64,000 nt of DNA from Risungbinella massiliensis (lineage in GTDB: Bacteria > Bacillota > Bacilli > Thermoactinomycetales > Thermoactinomycetaceae). The position numbers were made by a program, and so were the translations under genes. Shown here piece after piece: positions 39,114 through 47,839 of the stretch (its first letter is position 1; each line of letters begins with the position of its first letter). The notes below the pieces were generated by a model. The model searched no databases, was not told the origin of the DNA, and saw nothing but the letters and a program-made list of their open reading frames with translations. The stretch is taken from positions 501,394-565,393 of the forward strand of contig NZ_LN812103.1 in assembly GCF_000942395.1 (NCBI RefSeq). Reading direction: 5' to 3'.

Positions 39114-40253
39114 ATGGAGACGGTTCCCTTTTTACACACAGCGGATCTGCATTTAGATGAACCGGTCAAAGGCTGGAAGGGTTCACAAGAGGATCTATGG
39201 CGAAGACATGAAGAACATCGAAATACATTTCGAAAGATAGTCGATCTGGTACAAGAACGAAATCTTCCTTTTCTCCTGATAGCAGGAGATTTTTTGGAAC
39301 ATGGATACGCTTCTCATCAGACAGTCGAATTTGTAATGGATCAGTTTGCACGAATTCCCCAGACGAAAGTACTTATTTCACCAGGGAATCATGACCCGTA
39401 TAAGGATGGCTCTTGGTATAAGAAGCCTATTTGGCCAGAACATGTCCATATATTTTCTAGTAAGTGGGAAAAGCATCGATTTTCGGAGTGGAATTTGGAG
39501 ATCCACGGAAAGGGGTTCTCTGATTTTGCAGAACGAGATGGAAGTCTTCCGGAGTTTGAAGATTCTCCTTATCACAAATTGATGTTGGTACATGGTGAAT
39601 TTCAGAAAAAGTCGATGAAATCGGACTATTTTCCAATCCAAGAAAAAGAGTTAGCAGCACTTAATTATGACTATGTAGCACTAGGACATATCCATAAAAC
39701 GAGTCAATATGATCTAGCTAATGAACGAAATACAATAGTTCGGTATCCTGGTTCACCAGAAGCATTGAATTGGAAAGAACTAGGGGAGAGGACGGTTACT
39801 ATCGGTGAGATCTCCTCTAAAGGGATCCAGACCGAAATAATCCCTATTCATACTAGAAGGTATCTGTTGCAAGAAATAAACGTAGATGATTGTACTACAC
39901 GTGAGAAGTTGTTGGAACGAATCCTCCAGAACAGCCATTTGGAGTGCAAAAATAGCTACATTACAATCCGATTAGTAGGTAGACGCTACCCAGACCTTCC
40001 AGTTGGAGAAGAACGAGGATGGTTGCTCGAACAAATACGTAGTGCTGGGTATCGCGACTTATACCTAGAGGATGAGACCATCCCGGATTTTGACTTGGAG
40101 CGATTAAAAAGAAAAGATAGGCTGATTTGTGCCTTCATTGAAAAGATGGAGTCGCGAATGGATCAAGTTCAACAGCCGAAACAACAAGAGCTTATTCAAA
40201 AAGCTTTGTACAAAGGTTTAGAAGCCCTCATACAAAAGGGGATAAAAGAGTAG
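39114..40253 (+). CDS. yhaO: Metallophosphoesterase, YhaO/SbcD-like DNA repair nuclease
   Basis: The 379-residue protein has the SbcD/Mre11-type phosphoesterase motifs in order: TADLHLDE, LLIAGDFLEHG, ISPGNHDPY, LVHGEF and ALGHIHKTS. The C-terminal 150 residues are the partner-binding domain. YhaO forms a complex with the SMC-like ATPase YhaN and is thought to process DNA ends. It ends one base before yhaN begins (TAG|ATG), so the two are made together. GGAGGATATC lies before the ATG. Confidence 0.92.
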   Translation: METVPFLHTADLHLDEPVKGWKGSQEDLWRRHEEHRNTFRKIVDLVQERNLPFLLIAGDFLEHGYASHQTVEFVMDQFARIPQTKVLISPGNHDPYKDGSWYKKPIWPEHVHIFSSKWEKHRFSEWNLEIHGKGFSDFAERDGSLPEFEDSPYHKLMLVHGEFQKKSMKSDYFPIQEKELAALNYDYVALGHIHKTSQYDLANERNTIVRYPGSPEALNWKELGERTVTIGEISSKGIQTEIIPIHTRRYLLQEINVDDCTTREKLLERILQNSHLECKNSYITIRLVGRRYPDLPVGEERGWLLEQIRSAGYRDLYLEDETIPDFDLERLKRKDRLICAFIEKMESRMDQVQQPKQQELIQKALYKGLEALIQKGIKE

Positions 40254-43079
40254 ATGAAAATTAATCGGATTAAATATCGTGGATTCGGTCGTTATGTAGA
40301 TCAAGAGTTTCTGTTTCATGAGGGGTTAAACTTGTTGGAAGCTCCTAATGAAGCAGGGAAAACTACGATGATTTATGGTCTGTTAGGACTTTTATATGGT
40401 GGCAAAAAAGAGGGGTATCGCGTTAGACGTGAACAAGAGTGGGTAACTCAGTATCTTCCTTGGAAAACAGAAGAATATGGTGGAGAGTTAGATTATGAAG
40501 TGTTAGGCAAAAAGTATCGTTTAATTCGTGATCTTCAACCAAAGCAAGAATATGAACAAGTAATTGATTTGGATACAGGGAGAGATTTGTCTGAGAGTTT
40601 CCCAATGGATAAAAAAAAGGACCGCTTTATAGTGGAACGTCAAATTGGAATATCGGGTGATACGTACAAACGGATAGGGTATTTTCATGCAGGCTCTCTT
40701 TTGGCAGCTCAACACAATAAAGAAGATGAAAAGAAGAACCGTCAATTAGTAGATAAGATGACCCAACTGTTAAAGCAAGGTGCAGAATTAGATGTTACCC
40801 CGATCATGGAGTGTTTAGACAAAGGGATTGACACGATTGGGAAGACGGAACATGCAAAAAACAAACCGTTCGGTATATTGTCTGAGACTAAGAAAAAATT
40901 AGAAGCGGATATTGCTCAGTTACGCAATAGACGTCAGGCGCTAGATCAGGAAGAGCAAAAATTTGAGCAAGCATTACATGAGAAGGATGAGTTACTCATT
41001 GCATTAGAAGAATTAGAAACAGAGCTCGAAACTTTAGAATCAGAAAATATAGAGCAACAAAAGTTTGCGCTTGCATATGAACAATTTAAAAAGATTTTAC
41101 TTGAAGAGACCATGTACAAACGGAATTACCAAAAGTTACAGATAGCTCAGGAAGAGAAAAGAGATTTGGACGAGAAGTTAGAGCGATGGAATAAGGTTCC
41201 GATTACAGAGAAAGAGCTACAAGATATCGAAATTTGGAATCAGAGGAAAGTCCAAATTCAAGCTGATCAACAAGCAAGTAAAGAGCAACTAGAACTAGTT
41301 CAATTAGAAAAAGAAGCAATATATGAAAATCAAATCTTTCCACGTGAAGAGAGTGAAATTACTTGGAATCTCGCAAAATTACGAGAATATGAGGAAATTG
41401 AATTACAAGCAAAAAACTTAGGAGAGCCAAAGCATTTAGAGAAACGAGCCACCTTACAACGTTTAGAACAAGATCATATTCAGTTTCAACAGTTAGAAAA
41501 AAAAGAGGTAACACTTCATGAAAAGAAAGAACAATTAAAAAAAGATGCACTACTCTTACCAACTCCAAAAGATAGCCAAATGGAGCGACTTCTATGGATT
41601 GCGACAGGTGTATTTGGAATAGTTAGTATATGCACTCTTTTCTTTTCCCTCTGGTTTACAGTAGGATCTTTGGCCATTACCTTTGGTAGTGCTTGGTTTG
41701 CGACAAAACAAACTGAGACAAAACGGATCCGAAATCGGAAGATTAGCCAACAACGAAATGAAGTCGAGAATAATCTGGAGATAATGAATCAAGATCTAAC
41801 TAAATTGACGCAACGTAAAACCTTGATTTTAAATATGTGGCAAGTAGAGTCTTTGGCAGAATTATTTGCAAGAAGAGAAGAGTACCAAGCAATTGTATCG
41901 AAAGAAGAAGAGTATTTTCGAGAGTGGGAGTATCTTCAAAAGCAAATGAACCAAATAGAAAGAGAAGTAGGAAATTGGCTCAGCTCTTACCTAGAGGATG
42001 TCCCTCCTTTTCATATTCCTACTTGGCGACAACGAATTTATCAATTGCAAAAACAGCATGCGATCTATAAAGAGCAAGATTATAAATTGGATTTACAAAT
42101 TCATAGCTTAAAAAGGGATTTAGAGAAAGGGGAGCAAGAGTGGGAGAAAATAAATCTCTTGTTAGAAGAGATACAAAAAAAATTTGGTTTTGATAGTATC
42201 GAAACACTGGGAAATTGGATTCAATCATCAGGAGAGCGTAAACAAATAGAATGGAGACGACAAGAGGTAAAAAAGAAAATTCAGCAACTTGAGATGGCGG
42301 AAGTGGAAGAAAGCTGGCAACAAAATTTGGTTGAATTGATCAGTCAACGAGAGCAATTAATTAGTAGTTGGAGAGGAAAAACGAGCTTACTAGCACAGAA
42401 ATCACTGGATGAGGAGATCGCTATTATAAAACAAAAAAGGGTTGATCTCATTTCTTCCTTACAGAAATTAGAGAATGAAATAGGGAAAGTAGAAGGTGCT
42501 TTAGAAGAGAAACAGGAAATTGTTACTCGGTTAAGCCAACTAGAGACGCAGTGGGAAATGACAGTTCGAAAGATGTCAGAACTAAAAGCAGAAAAGGAAG
42601 CATTTGAGCTTGCGAAAGAAGTTCTACAGGAATCAGCTCAAGAGATTCAAGAGGATCTATCCCCACGCTTGTCTCCGATTGCTTCTCATTGGATCAATCG
42701 AATTACAGAATCAAGATACGAGAAGATCTTGATAGATCCAACGGAAGGAATGCAAATTAGTGTGTTTGCACCCGAAACAGGCAAGAGAGAACCAGTGGAA
42801 TCGCTTAGTACGGGTACAATAGACCAAATGTACCTTGCACTTCGGGTAGCATTAGTACAATTTTATTCCAATGAGGCAAGTCATCGACTTCCTATGATTT
42901 TGGATGATTGTTTTGTTCATTTTGATAACAAGAGATTAAGAAAAACCCTTGGATTATTATCAGAGTTAGCCAAAGATCATCAAATTATCATTTGTACTTG
43001 TCAACCACGGGAAAGACAAATGATGAGAGATTCCAAGATTCCTTTTCATCAAATTAGTTTGGATAAGAATAATAATTAG
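40254..43079 (+). CDS. yhaN: SMC/Rad50-like ATPase YhaN
   Basis: The 941-residue protein has Walker A APNEAGKTT near residue 32, long coiled coils (about 165-440 and 500-800), and C-terminal signature ESLSTGTIDQMYLALR with Walker B PMILDDCFVHFD. Between the coils lie two hydrophobic helices (LLWIATGVFGIVSICTLFF and FTVGSLAITFGSAWFAT, about residues 445-485), as in Bacillus YhaN; this makes it a membrane-anchored relative of SbcC. With YhaO it probably forms a DNA-end processing complex. A third partner (yhaM exonuclease) is not nearby. Confidence 0.93.
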   Translation: MKINRIKYRGFGRYVDQEFLFHEGLNLLEAPNEAGKTTMIYGLLGLLYGGKKEGYRVRREQEWVTQYLPWKTEEYGGELDYEVLGKKYRLIRDLQPKQEYEQVIDLDTGRDLSESFPMDKKKDRFIVERQIGISGDTYKRIGYFHAGSLLAAQHNKEDEKKNRQLVDKMTQLLKQGAELDVTPIMECLDKGIDTIGKTEHAKNKPFGILSETKKKLEADIAQLRNRRQALDQEEQKFEQALHEKDELLIALEELETELETLESENIEQQKFALAYEQFKKILLEETMYKRNYQKLQIAQEEKRDLDEKLERWNKVPITEKELQDIEIWNQRKVQIQADQQASKEQLELVQLEKEAIYENQIFPREESEITWNLAKLREYEEIELQAKNLGEPKHLEKRATLQRLEQDHIQFQQLEKKEVTLHEKKEQLKKDALLLPTPKDSQMERLLWIATGVFGIVSICTLFFSLWFTVGSLAITFGSAWFATKQTETKRIRNRKISQQRNEVENNLEIMNQDLTKLTQRKTLILNMWQVESLAELFARREEYQAIVSKEEEYFREWEYLQKQMNQIEREVGNWLSSYLEDVPPFHIPTWRQRIYQLQKQHAIYKEQDYKLDLQIHSLKRDLEKGEQEWEKINLLLEEIQKKFGFDSIETLGNWIQSSGERKQIEWRRQEVKKKIQQLEMAEVEESWQQNLVELISQREQLISSWRGKTSLLAQKSLDEEIAIIKQKRVDLISSLQKLENEIGKVEGALEEKQEIVTRLSQLETQWEMTVRKMSELKAEKEAFELAKEVLQESAQEIQEDLSPRLSPIASHWINRITESRYEKILIDPTEGMQISVFAPETGKREPVESLSTGTIDQMYLALRVALVQFYSNEASHRLPMILDDCFVHFDNKRLRKTLGLLSELAKDHQIIICTCQPRERQMMRDSKIPFHQISLDKNNN

Positions 43080-43122
43080 AAAAAACGAACCCCATTCCTT
43101 TACGGAGTAGGGTTCGTTTTTT
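43080..43122. terminator. Bidirectional intrinsic terminator
   Basis: AAAAAACGAACCC and GGGTTCGTTTTTT form a perfect 13-bp stem over about 17 bases between yhaN and the globin gene. Confidence 0.92.
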
Positions 43123-43501
43123 ACTTGTTGATAATATGTGGTTTGACGCTACGCAGGAAAGCCTCTACTTTTGCAATATCTTCAATTTCCACGTTATATT
43201 TACGAAGAGCTTGGTTGAGTAGCTTGATAGCCACTTCATACTCTTCTGCAGTGACGTTTAGGCCACTATGGGCAGTCCGTAAGTTATTCCCGTTGTATTT
43301 ACGAGGACCCCCTAAGGCAAAGCCGATAAAGAAAGTAATTTGGTGTCTGCGTAGTGACTCCATGTTGATACCAATAAAATGATGATTAACTCTTTCATCA
43401 GATAACATTCGATGATAGAAGTCTGAAATCACCGCAGCAATAGCCTGCTCTCCCCCGATCTTATCGTAGAGAGACTCTTTCGTTCGTTGAGGAAGTGACA
43501 C
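43121..43501 (-). CDS. Truncated hemoglobin (group I-like)
   Basis: The 126-residue globin starts at GTG (MSLPQRTKESLYDKIGGEQA) after GGAGG at eight bases; the longer frame is unconserved. Truncated globin motifs are YDKIGG, FIGFALGGPRKYNGNNL and RTAHSGLNV, with the proximal His in the last. The final helix is VEAFLRSVKPHI. The FALGGP pattern fits group I (GlbN). These bind O2 or NO. It is a single gene. Confidence 0.9.
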   Translation of the reverse strand: MSLPQRTKESLYDKIGGEQAIAAVISDFYHRMLSDERVNHHFIGINMESLRRHQITFFIGFALGGPRKYNGNNLRTAHSGLNVTAEEYEVAIKLLNQALRKYNVEIEDIAKVEAFLRSVKPHIINK

Positions 43502-43659
43502 TGGAGCAACCTCCATTTCACAAATTAAGTTCTTATCTGTTAGTAATAATGGTAAAATTATTGCATTTGGAGATTGTTGATGAAGTCCAAAAATGATATA
43601 TCTCCTATTATACAAAGAGTCTATTGTATTTTAGCAGATTGCGCAATGATTTCAGAGGT

Positions 43660-43704
43660 AGAAAGCAAAAAGTCCTCGAACATTTCGAGGACTTTTTGCT
43701 TTCT
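43660..43704. terminator. Very long perfect hairpin (21-bp stem) after the 57-residue gene
   Basis: AGAAAGCAAAAAGTCCTCGA(A) at 43660-43680 pairs perfectly with 43684-43704; the loop is only CAT. It is directly after the stop codon at 43706 and probably ends that transcript, although the T-runs lie within the stem. Confidence 0.7.
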
Positions 43705-43705
43705 A

Positions 43706-43879
43706 CTAGTTCAGTTCTTCATCTGGTTCTAATGATGAATCATAGTCTCCTGCTTGACTGTACATCTGCTGAATGGCGTTCATTACTGGATTTGCGGCTG
43801 GATCTGGATCAGCGGTGGGGGATAACTCATCTGCAAATTCTGTTTGATACTGTTGTTTTTGTTTTGGTTCTTTTTTCAT
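43706..43879 (-). CDS. 57-residue acidic protein
   Basis: The peptide begins MKKEPKQKQQYQTEFADELS and ends DSSLEPDEELN. GGAGGTGAAATGG precedes the ATG, and a strong hairpin follows. It is hydrophilic with a QYQTEFADE segment that loosely resembles minor SASPs or gamma-type SASPs, but this is too weak to name. No membrane or signal segment is present. Confidence 0.6.
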   Translation of the reverse strand: MKKEPKQKQQYQTEFADELSPTADPDPAANPVMNAIQQMYSQAGDYDSSLEPDEELN

Positions 43880-44055
43880 CCATTTCACCTCCAATAAGGT
43901 ATTCTTAAGATTTCTTACTATTGGTGTTTCTATACAGAGATAATGATCTGTACGAACAGCTGTTTTTTTAGTACACTATGTGATTAGATTTATACTTGCG
44001 AAGTAGTATCTAGTAGGTTATGAAACAGGATTATAGATAGTAAGGAGAGAAAAAA

Positions 44056-44415
44056 TTGGACTGGCTTTCAGAAGCTTTTAGCGCATTTCTGCGGGGATTT
44101 GCCATGATATTTCTCACTTCACTCGTTTTGTGGATGGCAGGTTTGCTCTTCCTCTTATTTCGGGAGTTATTTAGTTCTATCAACTTTGTCTTAAAAGCCT
44201 ACCTCCAACGAGTGTGGAGAATGTTGATTCTATGTTTTGAATACACACCATATGGTTTTGTCCTAGTTGGCCCTATTTTATTGTTCATTACAAAAGAGTA
44301 TCTGGTATATTCCTTTTTGACGATCGATGCAGTCATACTAACTATTCTGTTCTTCATGTTGCGAAAACGACTCAAGCCAAACTCTTCATCCTCTGATGGG
44401 CGATGGTCAAGATAG
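44056..44415 (+). CDS. 119-residue membrane protein of unknown function
   Basis: The protein starts with TTG (MDWLSEAFSAFLRGFAMIFL) after AAGGAGAG. It has three hydrophobic helices (about 12-36, 60-80 and 83-101) and a basic tail. I recognise no family. It is followed by a terminator and then relA in the same direction. Confidence 0.65.
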   Translation: MDWLSEAFSAFLRGFAMIFLTSLVLWMAGLLFLLFRELFSSINFVLKAYLQRVWRMLILCFEYTPYGFVLVGPILLFITKEYLVYSFLTIDAVILTILFFMLRKRLKPNSSSSDGRWSR

Positions 44416-44424
44416 TAATCACAG

Positions 44425-44455
44425 AACACCGCATCCTTTTTATAGCGGTGTTTTT
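44425..44455 (+). terminator. Intrinsic terminator
   Basis: AACACCGC and GCGGTGTT pair over about 12 bases, followed by TTTG. Confidence 0.8.
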
Positions 44456-44568
44456 GTTATAGATGGTAAATTATTTTTTCAGGCTATATAATCCCCATCT
44501 TTACTTTTTTAATAGCCTCATAGATAATGATAGATAAAACTATTTTTGGGTATGGTGATGATACTTAT

Positions 44569-46713
44569 ATGTTAAAAGAGAGGTTGTTGGAAAAGACATC
44601 CTACTTAACATCCGAAGATCAAGCAGAGATTGCTCGTGCTTATGATTATGCAGAAAAAGCTCATGAAGGCCAGTTTCGACGGTCTGGTGAGCCTTATATT
44701 ATACATCCAGTTGAAGTAACGATCATCCTGACGGAGTTAAGTATGGATCGTGAGACATTGATAGCTGGTCTGTTACACGATGTAGTAGAAGATACTGGAG
44801 TTACGTTAGAGGAAATTGGCCAAGAGTTTGGAGACACCATTGCACATTTGGTTGATGGAGTGACAAAGTTAAAGAATTTGAAGTTTCGTTCAAGTGCAGA
44901 AAACCAAGCAGAGAACTTTCGGAAAATGTTCTTGGCGATGGCAAAAGATGACCGGGTTATTATTTGCAAACTAGCGGACCGTTTGCATAATTTACGTACA
45001 CTCCAACATATGCCAGAAGAGAAACAAAAGAAAAAAGCCAAAGAGACACTTGAGATCTTTGCGCCACTCGCACACCGTTTGGGGATTTCTAAAATTAAGT
45101 GGGAGATGGAAGATCTCTCTTTGCGTTATTTGGACTCTCCTCAGTATTATCGAATTGTTTCTCTCATGAAGAAGAAACGGGCGGAACGTGAACGATTGGT
45201 TCAAGAAATTATTGGTGTTTTGTCGGAAAAGTTAGCAGAACAAAATGTAGAAGTAGAGTCGATCTCAGGTAGACCAAAACATATTTATAGTATCTATCGA
45301 AAGATGAAATCACAGCATAAGCAATTCAATGAGATTTTTGATTTACTTGCCATTCGGGTCATAGTACGGGAAACCTCTAGTTGTTACGCTGCTCTGGGTC
45401 TAGTGCATACCATCTGGAAACCGATGCCAGGTCGCTTCAAAGACTATATTGCTATGCCCAAACCAAATGATTACCAATCCTTACACACAACCGTTTTAGG
45501 ACCACGTGGAGAGCCGGTTGAGGTACAGATTCGAACAGTCAAAATGCATCGAACGGCTGAATACGGGATTGCTGCACATTGGATCTACAAGGAATTGGGA
45601 AATGGAAATACTCAACGCAAAAAATATTGGATTAATAAAATGGTGGAAGAACAAGAAGGTCGAGATGCACAAGAATTTGTAGAAGGCGTCAAGATGGACT
45701 GGTTTACGGACACCGTTTTTGTGTTTACTCCAAAAACAGATGTAATCGAATTACCAAATGGGGCATGTCCGCTTGATTTTGCTTATCGGATTCATACAGA
45801 GATCGGAAACAAATGCATCGGAGCGATGGTAAATGACAAGATCGTCCCACTTGATTACAAACTGAAAACGGGAGATAAGGTCCATATTATTACGTCCAAG
45901 CATAGTTATGGTCCTTCCAAGGATTGGATCAAAATTGTTGGAACCTCTCATGCTCGCCATAAGATTCGCAGTTGGTTCAAAAACCAAGTAAAAGAAGATA
46001 ATTTCCTCAAAGGCAAAGAGATGTTAGAAAAACAAATCCTCCAAACCAGACCGAGTGTTAACCTGACAGACATTCTCTCCTCCAAAAATTTGCAACAAGT
46101 GATTCAGAAGTTTAAATCACAAGATGTGAATGAACTGTATTCAGGGATCGCATTTAGTGTTTACTCCGTTCAGTCCGTTGCGGACTACCTTTTGGAGTTA
46201 GCTGGATTTGAAGTGGATATGGTGGAAAAAATTGTGAAGAATCCACCGAAAAAGTCGAAATCTAAGATCGGCATCCATGTAAAAGGAATTGATAATGTAC
46301 TTGTGCGGCTTTCACGTTGTTGTAATCCCGTACCAGGTGAAAGCATTGGTGGGTTTATCACACGTGGTCGAGGAGTTACCGTTCACCGATTAGATTGCCC
46401 TAACTTATCTGCTGTTGAGCCCGAACGGCTGGTTGACGTGGATTGGGAAGAACCTGATGGAGATGGAAAGAAATCTTATCAGGTAGATATAGAGGTTGCA
46501 GGACTGGATCGAAATGGTTTACTAAATGAAGTGTTACGAGTTGTAGAAAATACTCGAGCAGCTTGTTATGCTGTTAATGCAAAAGTGCAACCTAAAGGCT
46601 TTGCACATATCAATCTCACGGTTGCCATTCATAACCGAAACCATTTAGACTCGCTTGTTGATCGCGTCAAAGGGGTACGAGATGTACACAGCGTAAGAAG
46701 GATCATTCAATAA
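44569..46713 (+). CDS. relA: Bifunctional (p)ppGpp synthetase/hydrolase RelA/SpoT
   Basis: The 714-residue enzyme makes and degrades the alarmone (p)ppGpp. The HD hydrolase motif is LLHDVVEDT; the synthetase region includes SGRPKHIYSIYRKM and DYIAMPKPNDYQSLHTT; a TGS domain (DVIELPNGACPLDFAYRIHT), a zinc-finger-like segment (LSRCCNPVPGESIGGFITRG) and an ACT domain follow. Both activities appear intact. I use the ATG at 44569, which aligns with known RelA; an upstream in-frame ATG has no binding site. A thioesterase gene follows by nine bases, then dtd. Confidence 0.96.
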   Translation: MLKERLLEKTSYLTSEDQAEIARAYDYAEKAHEGQFRRSGEPYIIHPVEVTIILTELSMDRETLIAGLLHDVVEDTGVTLEEIGQEFGDTIAHLVDGVTKLKNLKFRSSAENQAENFRKMFLAMAKDDRVIICKLADRLHNLRTLQHMPEEKQKKKAKETLEIFAPLAHRLGISKIKWEMEDLSLRYLDSPQYYRIVSLMKKKRAERERLVQEIIGVLSEKLAEQNVEVESISGRPKHIYSIYRKMKSQHKQFNEIFDLLAIRVIVRETSSCYAALGLVHTIWKPMPGRFKDYIAMPKPNDYQSLHTTVLGPRGEPVEVQIRTVKMHRTAEYGIAAHWIYKELGNGNTQRKKYWINKMVEEQEGRDAQEFVEGVKMDWFTDTVFVFTPKTDVIELPNGACPLDFAYRIHTEIGNKCIGAMVNDKIVPLDYKLKTGDKVHIITSKHSYGPSKDWIKIVGTSHARHKIRSWFKNQVKEDNFLKGKEMLEKQILQTRPSVNLTDILSSKNLQQVIQKFKSQDVNELYSGIAFSVYSVQSVADYLLELAGFEVDMVEKIVKNPPKKSKSKIGIHVKGIDNVLVRLSRCCNPVPGESIGGFITRGRGVTVHRLDCPNLSAVEPERLVDVDWEEPDGDGKKSYQVDIEVAGLDRNGLLNEVLRVVENTRAACYAVNAKVQPKGFAHINLTVAIHNRNHLDSLVDRVKGVRDVHSVRRIIQ

Positions 46714-46722
46714 GGAGGGCAT

Positions 46723-47145
46723 ATGTTTAAAAACGACATTATCGTACGCTTCAATGAGTGTGATGCTTTAGGACATGTCAACAATGCCACTTATTTTACG
46801 TATTTTGAAGAAGCTAGAACAGAATTATTTCGATTGTTCAACCCGGAATTAGATACAAACTCTTGGAATCTCATTGTTGCTTCCACCTACTGTGATTTTT
46901 TACGTGAGGTGGCTTATGCTTCCAAAATTACTGTTTACACGTGGATTAGCAGACTGGGAAACTCGAGCTTCGAGGTGGAGCACGCTATACAAGATCATCA
47001 GAAGAATTGGGTCGCGCGAGGAAAGGCTACGTTGTTAGGCTTTGATTTTAATCAAAAAAAAGCTATTCCTTTGACAGAAGAGATCAGAGACGCGCTACTA
47101 CAACATACCGAAGGTCCTGAAAATGTCCCTGATTTAAGGAACTAG
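46723..47145 (+). CDS. Hotdog acyl-CoA thioesterase (YbgC/4HBT type)
   Basis: The 140-residue protein has the 4-hydroxybenzoyl-CoA thioesterase pattern: RFNECDALGHVNNATYFTYF, with the catalytic acidic residue (Asp) in NECDALGHV. A small N-terminal lid and a C-terminal acidic tail complete it. AAGGAGGGCAT precedes the ATG and overlaps the end of relA's transcript, nine bases from its stop. In Bacillus dtd follows relA directly, so this gene appears inserted. The substrate is unknown. Confidence 0.88.
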   Translation: MFKNDIIVRFNECDALGHVNNATYFTYFEEARTELFRLFNPELDTNSWNLIVASTYCDFLREVAYASKITVYTWISRLGNSSFEVEHAIQDHQKNWVARGKATLLGFDFNQKKAIPLTEEIRDALLQHTEGPENVPDLRN

Positions 47146-47308
47146 CAGCGAAAACGGAAATTTAGAAGTAAAGCTTAATTTTAATCAGTTCCGTGATTCT
47201 TGCTCGTACAAAGGCACAGCAGGAAACAGAGATCCCACCTAAGAGAATTTAGTTCTGTTTTGTTGCTTCATATTAGAAATAGAGAAAAACACCAGAGGAG
47301 ATTCAGTA

Positions 47309-47773
47309 ATGAGAGTACTTGTACAGCGTGTAAATCAAGCAAATGTGACTGTAGCAGGAGAAATAACAGGGGCGATCCATCAGGGGCTCCTGTTATTTGT
47401 TGGTTTTAGTGAAGGAGATACAGAACATGAAGTGGAGCAACTAGCAGAAAAAGTAGTTCACTTACGGATCTTCGAAGATGAAGAAGAGAAAATGAACCAT
47501 TCTTTGTTAGATGTAGGTGGATCGATTCTGTCGGTGTCTCAGTTCACTTTGTATGGGGATTGTCGAAAAGGTCGTCGCCCTAACTTTATGAAAGCACTTT
47601 GCCCTACAGAAGCAGAAGGTTTATGGGAGCGATTTAATCAAATACTAAGGGACAAAGGAGTACAGGTAGAGACAGGACGATTTGGTGCTGCGATGGAAGT
47701 AACGCTAACCAACAATGGACCAGTCACCCTTTGGCTTGATTCTAGTGATTTCGCATCACGATCAAATAAGTAA
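47309..47773 (+). CDS. dtd: D-aminoacyl-tRNA deacylase
   Basis: The 154-residue enzyme removes D-amino acids wrongly attached to tRNA. Both family signatures are present: [20 protein letters not shown] and [11 protein letters not shown], the latter with the Gly-Pro motif that gives chiral proofreading. AGAGGAGATTCA precedes the ATG. It lies in the relA neighbourhood as in Bacillus, 160 bases after the thioesterase gene. Confidence 0.96.
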   Translation: MRVLVQRVNQANVTVAGEITGAIHQGLLLFVGFSEGDTEHEVEQLAEKVVHLRIFEDEEEKMNHSLLDVGGSILSVSQFTLYGDCRKGRRPNFMKALCPTEAEGLWERFNQILRDKGVQVETGRFGAAMEVTLTNNGPVTLWLDSSDFASRSNK

Positions 47774-47839
47774 TGAATTGGAAGGTTATGCTATAATTGG
47801 TCTTGTATTTGGCGAACAATTGGCAGGAGGAATTAGTGT

